A DNA stretch of 64,000 nucleotides from assembly GCA_964519895.1 (NCBI GenBank), contig CAZFLE010000014.1:1-64000 (forward strand), given 5' to 3'. Source of the stretch: CAYFPX01 sp964519895 (GTDB taxonomy: Bacteria; Myxococcota_A; UBA796; CAJQPC01). The notes under the pieces were generated by a model. It ran no database searches. It was not told where the DNA came from and was given only the letters and a program-made list of their open reading frames with translations. Position 1 is the stretch's first letter, and each line of letters starts with the position of its first letter. The position numbers and the translations under genes were made by a program. Positions 24,528 to 32,223 of the stretch are shown here, one piece after another.

Positions 24528-25123
24528 GCGGGCGTCTCCAGGATGGCGACCCCGTGCAAGAGGACGCGCACCGCGACCTCCATGTCCGCCAGGGCCTCGT
24601 CGACGGTGTGCAGGCCTCCGCTCCAGCCCACCAGGACGGCGAACCAGGCCTGCTGGAGGAGGAAGGCGAGGGTGCGCTCGTTGGCGGTGGGCCAGGCGGC
24701 GTCTTCGCGCACCGGCTCCCCCCTCACGACCGCCACGATGATGCCGGCCATCGTGCCGTGGTACCGGGTGACCTTCTCGGCGATGTCCGGCACGCCACTG
24801 GCCACGGACCGCAGCAGGGCCCGGGCCAGGTTCGGCCGGGACACCAGGAAGCGGGTCGCCAGGGAGAAGAAGGCGTTGAGGCGGGCAGCCGCCGTCTCCC
24901 CGGGCACGCCGCCTTCGGCCAGCCCGGCCGAGAGCTGCTGGACCTCGCGCTCCAGCACCGCCGCCAGGATGTCCTCCTTGCTGGAGAAGCGACGGTAGAC
25001 CGTGCCCAGGGCCACGTCGGCCTTGGCCGCCAGGTCCCGCAGGCGCACGGCGTCGTAGCCCTCCTGCTCGGCGAGCTCGATGGCCACTTCCAGGATGCGC
25101 TCGGTGCGGGGATCGGTCTCCAT
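24524..25123 (-). CDS. TetR-family repressor, KstR-like
   Basis: 199-aa regulator. The N-terminal helix-turn-helix is clear: RILEVAIELAEQEGYDAVRL, then KADVALGTVYRRFSSKEDIL. The C-terminal ligand domain ends AWFAVLVGWSGG and MEVAVRVLLHG, and both ends resemble mycobacterial KstR, which senses 3-oxo-cholestenoic acyl-CoA esters. I chose ATG 25123 over ATG 25153 because an operator-like site (25133-25146) lies between them and is better placed upstream of the gene than inside it. No strong Shine-Dalgarno supports either. It starts the unit TetR-Rieske, is divergent from the beta-oxidation-type operon, and should autoregulate through the three intervening sites and also act on the aldehyde dehydrogenase site at 6418. 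Confidence 0.85.
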   Translation of the reverse strand: METDPRTERILEVAIELAEQEGYDAVRLRDLAAKADVALGTVYRRFSSKEDILAAVLEREVQQLSAGLAEGGVPGETAAARLNAFFSLATRFLVSRPNLARALLRSVASGVPDIAEKVTRYHGTMAGIIVAVVRGEPVREDAAWPTANERTLAFLLQQAWFAVLVGWSGGLHTVDEALADMEVAVRVLLHGVAILETPA

Positions 25124-25132
25124 GGACGGAAG

Positions 25133-25146
25133 TGGAACACGTTTCA
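25133..25146. promoter_or_regulatory. KstR-like operator, TetR-proximal site
   Basis: TGGAACACGTTTCA fits TnnAACnnGTTnnA and sits within a longer imperfect dyad (GGAAGTG...CACTTCC, 25128-25151). It lies just upstream of the preferred TetR start and would overlap that gene's promoter, consistent with autorepression. Confidence 0.6.
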
Positions 25147-25168
25147 CTTCCATCGTCGAGGGTTCAAC

Positions 25169-25182
25169 TAGAACATGTTCTA
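25169..25182. promoter_or_regulatory. KstR-like operator, central perfect palindrome
   Basis: TAGAACATGTTCTA is a perfect 14-bp palindrome and a full match to TnnAACnnGTTnnA. It is centred 36 bp from the TetR-proximal site and 47 bp from the operon-proximal site, in the 133-bp divergent region. Confidence 0.8.
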
Positions 25183-25215
25183 CCGCCCATGACATGGATG
25201 CGGTATACCCCTCGG

Positions 25216-25229
25216 TAGAACACGTTCTA
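25216..25229. promoter_or_regulatory. KstR-like operator, catabolic-operon site
   Basis: TAGAACACGTTCTA is a full motif match 27 bp before the TTG start of the enoyl-CoA hydratase gene. Its place upstream of that start, rather than inside a longer ORF, also supports TTG 25257 over the upstream ATG. Confidence 0.8.
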
Positions 25230-25256
25230 GCACCCTGGATCCTCGGAGCCCCACCC

Positions 25257-26051
25257 TTGAGCGAGCCCCACCTCCTCACCGAGCGCGACGGCCACGTGCT
25301 CACCATCACCTTCAACCGGCCCCAGGCCCGCAACGCCTGGTCTCTGGAGCTCATGGCTCGCATGGCCGACGCCTGGCAGGAGCTCCAGGACGACCCCGAG
25401 CTCCGCGTGGGGATCCTGACCGGCAACGGCAAGGCCTTCAGCGCCGGCGCGGACCTGAAGCTGATGCACGGGGACCAGTCGGACAATCCTTGGCACAAGC
25501 GCTTCCGGGACGACCCCGAGCTGCAGTGGAAGGCGATGTTGCGCAGCTGGCGGCCGACCAAGCCCATCATCGCGGCGGTCGAGGGCTACGCCTACGGCGG
25601 CGGCACCGAGATCCTCCAGGCCACGGACATCCGGGTCGCCGGCGAGAGCACGAAGTTCGCCCTGACCGAGGCCAAGTGGGGCCTGTTCCCCCTGGGCGGC
25701 TCGACGGTCCGGCTGCAGCGGCAGATCCCGTACACCAAGGCCATGGAGATGCTGCTCCTGGCCACGCCCATCAGTGCCCAGGAAGCCGAGCGCTACGGCC
25801 TGATCGGTCGGGTCGTGCCCGACGGCGAAGCCCTGGCAGAGGCCCGCCGGCTGGCCGAGATCATCGCCAACAACGGCCCCCTGGCGGTCCAGGCGATCAA
25901 GAAGTCCGTCCTGGCCGCCCAGGGCGTGACCGAGGCCGAAGGCCTGGCCACGGAGCTGGCCCTGGGCTGGCCCATCCTCAAGACCGAAGACGCCCGGGAA
26001 GGTCCCCGCGCCTTTGCCCAGAAGCGCAAGCCGGAGTTCAAGGGACGATGA
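25257..26051 (+). CDS. Enoyl-CoA hydratase/isomerase (crotonase) family protein
   Basis: 264-aa crotonase-fold enzyme, expected to hydrate or isomerise (or hydrolyse a ring of) a CoA thioester in the cytosol. Oxyanion-hole blocks are present: SAGADLKLM (~res 60-68) and AAVEGYAYGGGTEIL (~103-117), then ALTEAKWGLFPLGG. TTG 25257 is chosen since GGAG lies eight nt upstream, the operator at 25216 then stays upstream, and the length is normal. First of five genes with 4-nt overlaps, so they should be made in fixed ratio. By analogy with the mycobacterial KstR/KstR2 clusters it could act in side-chain beta-oxidation or in C/D-ring opening as EchA20 does; sequence alone does not decide. Confidence 0.9.
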   Translation: MSEPHLLTERDGHVLTITFNRPQARNAWSLELMARMADAWQELQDDPELRVGILTGNGKAFSAGADLKLMHGDQSDNPWHKRFRDDPELQWKAMLRSWRPTKPIIAAVEGYAYGGGTEILQATDIRVAGESTKFALTEAKWGLFPLGGSTVRLQRQIPYTKAMEMLLLATPISAQEAERYGLIGRVVPDGEALAEARRLAEIIANNGPLAVQAIKKSVLAAQGVTEAEGLATELALGWPILKTEDAREGPRAFAQKRKPEFKGR

Positions 26052-27157
26052 TCAGCCCCCTCTGTGACCTGTTCGGCATCGAGTTCCCCCTCTTCGCCTT
26101 CACCCGCTCGCCCCAGGTGGTGGTCGAGGTGTCCAGGGCCGGCGGTCTGGGGGTGCTGGGCGCCTTGGCCTACAGCGACGAAGAGCTCGAAGCGCACCTG
26201 TGCTGGATCGACGAGCACATCGACGGCAAGCCCTACGGCGTCGACACCGTCATGCCCGCCAAGACCCTGGCGACCGGCCACTCCAAGCAGGACCTGGAGG
26301 GCATGATCCCCGCCGCTCACCGGGCCTTCGTCGACGACGTGCTCGCCAAGCACGGCATCCCTGAGATTCCCGACGGCGAGGGCAGCGAGACCCTGCTGGC
26401 GTGGACGGCCGAGAAGATGCGGCCCCAGGTCGAGATCGCCCTGCGCCACCCGATCCGCCTGCTGGCCAACGCCCTGGGCCCTCCGCCCCCCGAGGTCATC
26501 GCCCAGGCCCACGCCCAGGGCGTGAAGATCGCGGCGCTGTGCGGCTCGGCCCGCCACGCCGCCAAGCAGGTCGAGGCCGGCGTGGACATCATCATCGCCC
26601 AGGGCACCGAGGCCGGGGGCCACACCGGCGACGTGGCCACGATGGTGCTGACCCCCGAGATCGCCCAGGCCGTGGCCCCGACCCCCGTGCTCGCCGCCGG
26701 CGGCATCGGCTCCGGCCGCCAGATCGCAGCCGCCCTGGCCCTGGGCGCAGCAGGCGCCTGGACCGGCTCGATGTGGCTCACGACCCAGGAGGCGGTGGTC
26801 ATCCCACTGCTCAAGGACAAGCTGGTCGCCGCCAGCAGCAGGGACACCATCCGGACCCGCGCCCTCACGGGCAAGCCGGCGCGGCTGCTCAAGACCGGCT
26901 GGATCGATGCCTGGGAGGACAAGGCGAACCCCGATCCCCTGCCCATGCCGCTCCAGTACATGCTGACGGCCGACGCCGTGGATCGCCTCCACCGCTTCCA
27001 CGACACCCCCGGGGCCCAGCACCTGCTGTGGAGCCCGGTGGGCCAGATCGTCGGTCACATGAACGACCAGCCCTCTGTCGCGGAATTGATGCACCGCCTC
27101 AAGTCAGACTTCAACGCCACCACCGCCAAGCTGGGCGGAATGCGAGTGTCCGAGTGA
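26048..27157 (+). CDS. NMO/2-nitropropane dioxygenase-type flavoprotein
   Basis: 369-aa FMN-dependent TIM-barrel protein of the nitronate monooxygenase family. Visible: SRAGGLGVLGA near the N-terminus, AQGTEAGGHTGDV with the family His (~res 193), and LAAGGIGSGRQIAAALALGA, the FMN-phosphate region. An insertion around residues 75-115 (KTLATGHSKQDLEGM onward) and the C-terminal MNDQPSVAELMHRLKSDFNA are subfamily-specific. In steroid-degrading actinobacteria a family member, IpdC, acts on a ring-opened CoA ester; that role is possible here from context, though my reading does not show a close match to IpdC. ATG overlaps the preceding TGA (ATGA). Confidence 0.85.
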   Translation: MISPLCDLFGIEFPLFAFTRSPQVVVEVSRAGGLGVLGALAYSDEELEAHLCWIDEHIDGKPYGVDTVMPAKTLATGHSKQDLEGMIPAAHRAFVDDVLAKHGIPEIPDGEGSETLLAWTAEKMRPQVEIALRHPIRLLANALGPPPPEVIAQAHAQGVKIAALCGSARHAAKQVEAGVDIIIAQGTEAGGHTGDVATMVLTPEIAQAVAPTPVLAAGGIGSGRQIAAALALGAAGAWTGSMWLTTQEAVVIPLLKDKLVAASSRDTIRTRALTGKPARLLKTGWIDAWEDKANPDPLPMPLQYMLTADAVDRLHRFHDTPGAQHLLWSPVGQIVGHMNDQPSVAELMHRLKSDFNATTAKLGGMRVSE

Positions 27158-27897
27158 ACCGCTTCGAAGACAAGGTCGCCCTGATCACCGGAGCCGCCGG
27201 CGGCATCGGCCGCGCGACCGCCTTTCGCCTGGCCGAGGAAGGGGCCCGCTGCGCCATTGTCGACGTCAACGCCGCAGGGCTGGCAGAGACCCTGGAGCGG
27301 CTCGGGGACGGCGGCCACGGGGCCTATGAGCTGGACCTGGGCCAGGCCGAACAGATCGGCCCCCTCGTCGAGAAGATCGTCGGGGACTTCGGCCGGCTCG
27401 ACGTCCTGTGCAACATCGCCGGCATCCTGCGCTGCCACCACAGCCACGAGATGACCGTGGCGCAGTGGAACCAGGTCATCGGCGTGAACCTGACGGGCAC
27501 CTACTTGATGTGCCGTGCCGCCCTGCCCCACCTGCTGGAGACCAAGGGCAACATCGTGAACATGTCCAGCACCGCCGCCATCGGCGGGCACCCCTGGATG
27601 GCGGCCTATGCGGCCAGCAAGGGGGCGATCCTGAGCATGACCCGCTCCATGTCCCTGGAGTACGTCAAGCAGGGCGTGCGGGTGAACGCGATCATGCCCG
27701 GCGGCATCGCCACCGACATGCACATGTCCTTTCGCATCCCCGACGGGGCCGACCCGGGGCTGTTGACCCGGATGACTCCGCTCGCGCCCTTTGAGGGGCC
27801 CAGTGCCGCAGCGGCGGCGGTCGCGTTCGTGGCCAGCCACGACGGCCGGTACATGAACGGCGCCGGGCTGCGGCTGGACGGGGGCATGCTGGCGTGA
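27154..27897 (+). CDS. SDR-family NAD(P)-dependent dehydrogenase
   Basis: 247-aa classical SDR. TGAAGGIG cofactor motif (~res 12-19), DVN acidic residue suggesting NAD preference (~38), NIAG, catalytic Ser in NMSSTAA, Tyr and Lys in YAASK (~152-156), and C-terminal YMNGAGLRLDGGMLA: the triad is complete. It probably oxidises a hydroxyacyl-CoA or ring hydroxyl made by the neighbouring enzymes, the place held by IpdF-type SDRs in steroid C/D-ring catabolism. GTG start overlaps the previous TGA, and its own TGA overlaps the next GTG. Contrast with the active-site-altered SDR at 4785-5543. Confidence 0.9.
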   Translation: MNRFEDKVALITGAAGGIGRATAFRLAEEGARCAIVDVNAAGLAETLERLGDGGHGAYELDLGQAEQIGPLVEKIVGDFGRLDVLCNIAGILRCHHSHEMTVAQWNQVIGVNLTGTYLMCRAALPHLLETKGNIVNMSSTAAIGGHPWMAAYAASKGAILSMTRSMSLEYVKQGVRVNAIMPGGIATDMHMSFRIPDGADPGLLTRMTPLAPFEGPSAAAAAVAFVASHDGRYMNGAGLRLDGGMLA

Positions 27898-29108
27898 GTC
27901 AGGGCCCCCCTGCCGACCTCGAAGGCTTCATCGAGCAGTACGCCCCGAGGAGCCTGTACGGCACGGCCACCAGCCCCTTCCAGGGCCACTGGGGGGGCCG
28001 CCACAGCACCTTCCAGTCCCCGGAGCACCAGGCCTGGTTCGAGGTCGCCCTGGCCCACGGCATGACCGCCCCGACCTGGCCCCGGGCCTATGGCGGCGGG
28101 GGGCTGGACGCCGAGCGCGGCCGGCGCTGGTTCGAGCTGCTGGCCGAGCGCCGGGTGCCCCTGCCCCTGGTCGGCTTTGGCCTGACTATGATCGGCCCGA
28201 TCGTGCTGGAGTACGGCACCGAGGCCCAGAAGGTCCAGCACCTGGGGGGCATCCTGCGGGGTGAGATCCGCTGGTGCCAGGGCTACTCCGAGCCCGAGTC
28301 CGGCTCGGATCTGGCGTCCCTGAGCTGCAAGGCCACCCCCGACGGCGACGGCTGGCGGCTCGACGGCCAGAAGATCTGGACGAGCAAGGCGGACGAGGCA
28401 GACTGGATCTTCTGCCTGGTGCGCACCCGCACCGAAGGCCGCAAGCACGCCGGCATCACCTTTGTGGTCTTCGACATGGCCACCCCGGGCATCACCGTGC
28501 GCCCGATCCCTCTGATCAGTGGCTCGAGCCCGTTCTGCGAGACCTTCTTCGAGGACGTCTACGTGCCTTCTGAGGGCGTCATCGGCGACGTGAACAACGG
28601 CTGGCGGGTCGCGATGAGCCTGCTGGGCCACGAGCGCGACATGGTGGGCGAGGCGGTGGCCAGCGGCGGCTCCCGGCCTCCGATCCTCACCGACTACCGG
28701 GTGGCGGATCACGCGGTCCGGGTGCTAGGGCGGGCCGACGACGGCACGCTGTCCGACCCCTTGATCCGGGACCAGGTCGCCCGGGCCGAGATGGATGAAG
28801 CCGCCCTGCGCTGGACCATCCGGCGGGTGCGCGAGGCCGGCACGCCGGGGCCCGAGAGCAGCATCATCAAGCTGGCGGGCACCGAGCTGAACATGCGCCG
28901 GTGGGAGCTGGCCCTGAAGATCGAGGGCCTGGGGGGGCTGGGCTGGGAGGGCAGCGCCTTCTCCGCCGAGCAACAGGCTCTGGCCAAGCAGTACCTGCGC
29001 TCCCGGGGCAACTCGATCGAGGGGGGCACCAGCGAGATCCAGCGCAACATCCTGGCGACCCGGGTCCTGGGGCTGCCGCGCACCGGCAAGCCGGGGAAGA
29101 AGCCATGA
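27894..29108 (+). CDS. Acyl-CoA dehydrogenase, catalytic-type subunit
   Basis: 404-aa FAD enzyme forming the alpha,beta double bond of an acyl-CoA. It has the WCQGYSEPESGSDLASL FAD-binding block (~res 125-141), GQKIWTSKADEADW, and near the C-terminus SIEGGTSEIQRNILATRVLG, where the Glu in the IEGGT position is the usual catalytic base. The protein is immediately followed (ATGA) by a second, shorter acyl-CoA dehydrogenase lacking that block. Such adjacent pairs form alpha2beta2 heterotetramers in steroid side-chain and ring catabolism (FadE28-FadE29/ChsE types), so I infer a heteromeric enzyme with a bulky, cyclic substrate. GTG start in GTGA overlap with the SDR gene. Confidence 0.9.
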   Translation: MSQGPPADLEGFIEQYAPRSLYGTATSPFQGHWGGRHSTFQSPEHQAWFEVALAHGMTAPTWPRAYGGGGLDAERGRRWFELLAERRVPLPLVGFGLTMIGPIVLEYGTEAQKVQHLGGILRGEIRWCQGYSEPESGSDLASLSCKATPDGDGWRLDGQKIWTSKADEADWIFCLVRTRTEGRKHAGITFVVFDMATPGITVRPIPLISGSSPFCETFFEDVYVPSEGVIGDVNNGWRVAMSLLGHERDMVGEAVASGGSRPPILTDYRVADHAVRVLGRADDGTLSDPLIRDQVARAEMDEAALRWTIRRVREAGTPGPESSIIKLAGTELNMRRWELALKIEGLGGLGWEGSAFSAEQQALAKQYLRSRGNSIEGGTSEIQRNILATRVLGLPRTGKPGKKP

Positions 29109-30154
29109 GCGGTCCCCTGGTGTTCACCGACGAGCAACAAGCCCTGGCCCAGAGCGCCCGGGCGGTCGTCGAGGCCCAGTGGCGGCTCGACCAGCTGCGC
29201 CGGGACGGCTGGGAGAACGTGCGCGGCAGGCAGGCAGCGATGGGCGAGCTGGGCTGGACGGCGCTGGCGGTGCCCGAGGCCCTGGACGGCCTGGACCTGG
29301 GGCTGGCCGAGGCGGCCGTGCTGTTCGAGGAGCTGGGGCGGCACCTGGTGCCGACGGCGCTCCTGTCGACCACCGTGCTGGCTGGTCCCGCCCTGTACGG
29401 CCAGGCCGAGGACCTGGCGGGTCTGCTGAACGGGACCCGCATCCTGGCCCTGGCCGCCCAGGAGCCGGACACCCGTGCACAGCCGGGCTGGGGCGCGACG
29501 ATCCGTGGGGGTGCGCTCACGGGGACAAAGACCTGGGTCCTGGACGGCGCCGACGCCGACGCCTTCGTGGTCACGGCGACCCTGGACGACGCCCGGGTCC
29601 TGGCGCGGGTCGCCGCGGCCGACGCCATGGTGACGCCGCAGACGTCGGTGGATCACCGCACCGTGGCGACCGTGACCTTCGACGACGCCCCCTGCCAGCC
29701 CCTGGACGGGGGCGAGGCCTTGCTCACCCGCTGCCTGGACCAGGCCCGAGTCCTGCTCGCTGCCGAGATGCTGGGGGGCATGACCGCCGCCTTCGAGCGC
29801 ACGCTGGCCTGGCTGCACGAGCGGCACCAGTTCGGGGTACCCATCGGCAGCTTCCAGGCGCTGCAGCACCGGGCAGCGGACTGCTTCATGGACATCGAGC
29901 TGGCCCGCTCCGCGGTCCTGGCCGCCGCCCGGGCGACCCCCGATGCGCTGCCCGCGCTGGCGTGCCTGGCCCAGGCCCGCTGCTCCGAGGCCTTCCGCCA
30001 CGTGACCAGCGAAGCGCTCCAGCTCCACGGCGGCATCGGCATGACCGAAGAGCACGACATCGGCCTGTTCCTCAAGCGGGCCAAGGTCTGCCAGGCACTG
30101 TTCGGCGACGCCGCCTGGCACCGCAGGCGCTGGGCGCAGCTGCACGGGTACTGA
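29105..30154 (+). CDS. Acyl-CoA dehydrogenase, second (non-catalytic-base) subunit
   Basis: 349-aa acyl-CoA dehydrogenase-fold protein. The C-terminal flavin/helical parts are typical (RHQFGVPIGSFQALQHRAAD, QLHGGIGMTEEHDIGLFLKR), but the final YEGT.QIQR-type stretch carrying the catalytic base is absent; the protein ends AWHRRRWAQLHGY. The central beta domain is also abbreviated (GGALTGTKTWVLDGADADAF). This matches the beta subunit of heteromeric steroid acyl-CoA dehydrogenases, where one subunit supplies the base and the other part of the FAD site. It overlaps the catalytic partner gene (ATGA) and is the last gene of the operon; broken genes follow. Confidence 0.85.
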   Translation: MSGPLVFTDEQQALAQSARAVVEAQWRLDQLRRDGWENVRGRQAAMGELGWTALAVPEALDGLDLGLAEAAVLFEELGRHLVPTALLSTTVLAGPALYGQAEDLAGLLNGTRILALAAQEPDTRAQPGWGATIRGGALTGTKTWVLDGADADAFVVTATLDDARVLARVAAADAMVTPQTSVDHRTVATVTFDDAPCQPLDGGEALLTRCLDQARVLLAAEMLGGMTAAFERTLAWLHERHQFGVPIGSFQALQHRAADCFMDIELARSAVLAAARATPDALPALACLAQARCSEAFRHVTSEALQLHGGIGMTEEHDIGLFLKRAKVCQALFGDAAWHRRRWAQLHGY

Positions 30155-30178
30155 ACACTGCGGTAGAACGGGTCCGAG

Positions 30179-30355
30179 GTGGCCGTGTTCGCAGCTCTGT
30201 GGGGACTGGGGGTGCTGTCCGTCGGCCTGGCCGCGGCGCCGCCCTCCTACTCGGGCTGGCACTGGGAGCCTGGCGAGACCCGCACGTGGCGCATCGACAC
30301 CGTGCACCACTCCGATCACGGCCTGGACCTGGTCTCGGCCGCGGGGCGGATCCAG
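30179..30355 (+). pseudogene. Truncated 5' end of a secreted-protein gene
   Basis: GTG 30179 opens a convincing exported N-terminus (MAVFAALWGLGVLSVGLAAA, then SYSGWHWEPGETRTWRID and GLDLVSAAGRI), a layout I associate with secreted Myxococcota proteins of unknown function. After about residue 59 the frame turns into low-quality Arg/Pro/Ser-rich sequence and stops at 30490. Meanwhile the opposite strand carries the start of another secreted protein directly against it. The remainder of this gene is missing, so I call it a remnant; a frameshift into VTTTIDAVV just after GRI is possible. Confidence 0.5.
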
Positions 30356-30359
30356 CCCG

Positions 30360-30557
30360 AGTCACCACCACGATCGACGCGGTCGTGGCCCCAGGCACGG
30401 CGACCAGGTCGATCTGGAGGCCCGATGGCGCACAGATCGACTCGGCCTGGAACGGCGCCCCGGACAGCACCGGCGCATTCCAGCTGCTGAACCAGCCCAG
30501 GGCCACCGACGGCACCAGCAGCCCCAGCCCGAGCCCTCCCGCAAGGCGTCGCGTCAT
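30360..30557 (-). pseudogene. Truncated 5' end of a convergent secreted-protein gene
   Basis: ATG 30557 begins MTRRLAGGLGLGLLVPSVAL, a good signal peptide, followed by FSSWNAPVLSG, ESICAPSGLQIDLVAVPG and SIVVVTRAG with strong third-position G/C, then degenerates into Arg/Pro/Gly-rich shadow sequence near 30360. It converges on the remnant at 30179-30355, leaving no room for the rest of either gene. Together they suggest a deletion junction (or assembly join) near 30.36 kb. The protein is not recognised. The remaining bases of 30155-30592 hold nothing else I can support. Confidence 0.5.
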
Positions 30558-30592
30558 GCCCTGTTCTACCCCGGGCCGATTAGAACCCGGCC

Positions 30593-31390
30593 ATGCCGCT
30601 GACCCCCGACGACGTGCTCGCCTTCATGCAGCACCTCCGCGACCTGGGCCCGGACCGGGACCGCACCGCTGCCATCGCCTGGGCCAGGCCCCGCACCTCA
30701 GACCTGCTCGCCGCGGTCCAGGCCATCGAGACCCTGGACGCCGTCCGGGCGGGTGTGCTGCGGCTCTTGCCGGATCTGGGCCTGTCCTCGGACCGCCAGG
30801 TGGCGGTGCTGCGTGGCGCCGGCCAGGCCCTGTTCTCGGCCCACCGCGCCGAGGTCTTGACCGCGACCCGCGACCCGGCATGGCTGGGCCTGTGCGTGCT
30901 GGAGCTCGCCGAGCGGGTGCCCGGGTTCGAAGCGGACCCGCTCCAGCGGGCCGTGGCCATGGCCACGGCTGGCTTCGAGTCCACCCCCGATCTCCCCAAG
31001 GGGCCGGGCGAGGTGCTGTGGGCCATGGCCGAGCGGGCGGAGCACGTGGGCTGGGAGGACCGGGCGGAGCCCCTATTCGAGGCCGCCCTGGCCGCGCCCT
31101 TCGAGAGCCTCGAGCACGCCGCCCAGGTCCGTCTGCTCGTGGCCATGCGCCGGCTGGAGCGCGAAGAAGCCGGGGCCGAGACGCTCCTGGAACAGGTCGT
31201 CGGCTTCGAAGAGGCGCCGCGCCAGAGCCGGGTGCACGCGGGCTGGATCCTGGGGCTCCGGGCCCAGGAGCGCGGGGATCTCGAGACCGCCCGGGCCCGG
31301 CTCCAGGCCTGTCTGGCCGACGTCGACCCCGACCAGGACGGCGACGCCGCCGACCGCATCGCCGAAGCCCTGGCCGCCCTGGAGAGCTGA
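30593..31390 (+). CDS. Hypothetical cytosolic helical-repeat protein
   Basis: 265-aa protein with no signal or membrane helix. It is Ala/Leu/Arg/Glu-rich with a regular helix-turn-helix rhythm; the last ~120 residues (EDRAEPLFEAALAAPFESLE, AQERGDLETARARLQACLAD) read like TPRs. No enzyme motif is present. TPR-like proteins usually scaffold complexes, but no partner is evident: upstream are the truncated genes, downstream (48 bp) an MBL-like protein on the same strand that may be co-transcribed. ATG 30593 lies 9 nt after a TAGAAC hexamer that might be part of a -10 region; no good Shine-Dalgarno is visible. Confidence 0.6.
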   Translation: MPLTPDDVLAFMQHLRDLGPDRDRTAAIAWARPRTSDLLAAVQAIETLDAVRAGVLRLLPDLGLSSDRQVAVLRGAGQALFSAHRAEVLTATRDPAWLGLCVLELAERVPGFEADPLQRAVAMATAGFESTPDLPKGPGEVLWAMAERAEHVGWEDRAEPLFEAALAAPFESLEHAAQVRLLVAMRRLEREEAGAETLLEQVVGFEEAPRQSRVHAGWILGLRAQERGDLETARARLQACLADVDPDQDGDAADRIAEALAALES

Positions 31391-31438
31391 CAGAGTCTCG
31401 GGCCCGTGAGATGCTCCGCCCCCACAGGGAGGTCTCAG

Positions 31439-32146
31439 ATGGGTGGTTGGAACGTCATCGACGCCGAGCGCGGCGTGCTGTCGATGGAGTACGCGTTCAG
31501 TGACAAAGGGCGGGCGCACTCCTTTGCGGCGCGACTCGCCGACGGCAGCATGTACGTGATGAGCCCGGGCACGAACCTGACCGACGCCGACTACACCCAG
31601 CTAGACGGCTTCGGCAAGGTCTCGGCGGTCGCCACCAACAACGGCTTCCACCACCTGGGCCAGGGCGCCTGGCGGGAGCGCTACCCGGACGCCCGCTACT
31701 TCGCGCCGACCAAGGCCGCCGAGCGCATCGCGTCCAAGAGCGAGCTCGACCTGGCCTTCGAGTCCATGGACGCGCTCCAGGAGCTGATGGGCGATGACGT
31801 GGGCTTCCGCGAGGCCCCTTCGACCAAGTGCGGCGAGGCCTGGACCTGGGCCCGAACCGGCGACGGGTGGGCCGTCTACTGCGGCGACCTGTTGTGCAAC
31901 TGGGACAGCTTTCCCGGCAACTTCTTGTTGAACATGATGTGGAAGCTCACCGGCAGCGGCCCTGGCTACAAGCCCTTCAACCTGGCGATGATGGCCATCC
32001 TCAAGGACAAGAAGTCCGCTCTGAGGGCGTTTTTGGCCGACGTCGAGGCCCACCCGCCCACGACCGTCGTGCTGGCCCACGGGGCCGCCGTGACGGGCCC
32101 GGACACGGCGGATCGCACCAAGGGCGTGGTCGGCGGAGCGCTGTAG
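31439..32146 (+). CDS. DUF4336-like protein with degenerate metallo-beta-lactamase fold
   Basis: 235-aa cytosolic protein. I use ATG 31439 since GGGAGG stands six nt before it. The pattern SAVATNNGFHHLGQGAWRER (~res 57-76) followed by YFAPTKAAERI matches DUF4336-type proteins, which share the metallo-beta-lactamase fold but lack most of the HxHxDH ligands; later CGEAWTWARTGDGWAVYCGD and HPPTTVVLAHGAAVTG would supply the remaining strands. Only one or two potential metal ligands are visible, so hydrolase activity is uncertain. It stands alone between a TPR-like gene and a gene-poor convergent region. Confidence 0.55.
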   Translation: MGGWNVIDAERGVLSMEYAFSDKGRAHSFAARLADGSMYVMSPGTNLTDADYTQLDGFGKVSAVATNNGFHHLGQGAWRERYPDARYFAPTKAAERIASKSELDLAFESMDALQELMGDDVGFREAPSTKCGEAWTWARTGDGWAVYCGDLLCNWDSFPGNFLLNMMWKLTGSGPGYKPFNLAMMAILKDKKSALRAFLADVEAHPPTTVVLAHGAAVTGPDTADRTKGVVGGAL

Positions 32147-32223
32147 CAGCGCACGCAGACGTCGCTGCCATCAGCTCCGGCCGCGTCCTGGGGCCCTCAG
32201 GCATCGCTCGGCCGGGCTCGCTA

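Noticed and set aside
30162..30170. Lone GGTAGAAC half-sites near 30163 and 38396 as operators
   Set aside because: No second half-site. They may be part of -10 promoter elements, which I cannot establish without transcription starts.
30552..30578. GTTCTA-N12-TAGAAC as a further KstR-like operator
   Set aside because: Half-sites face the wrong way and are 12 nt apart; it does not fit TnnAACnnGTTnnA.
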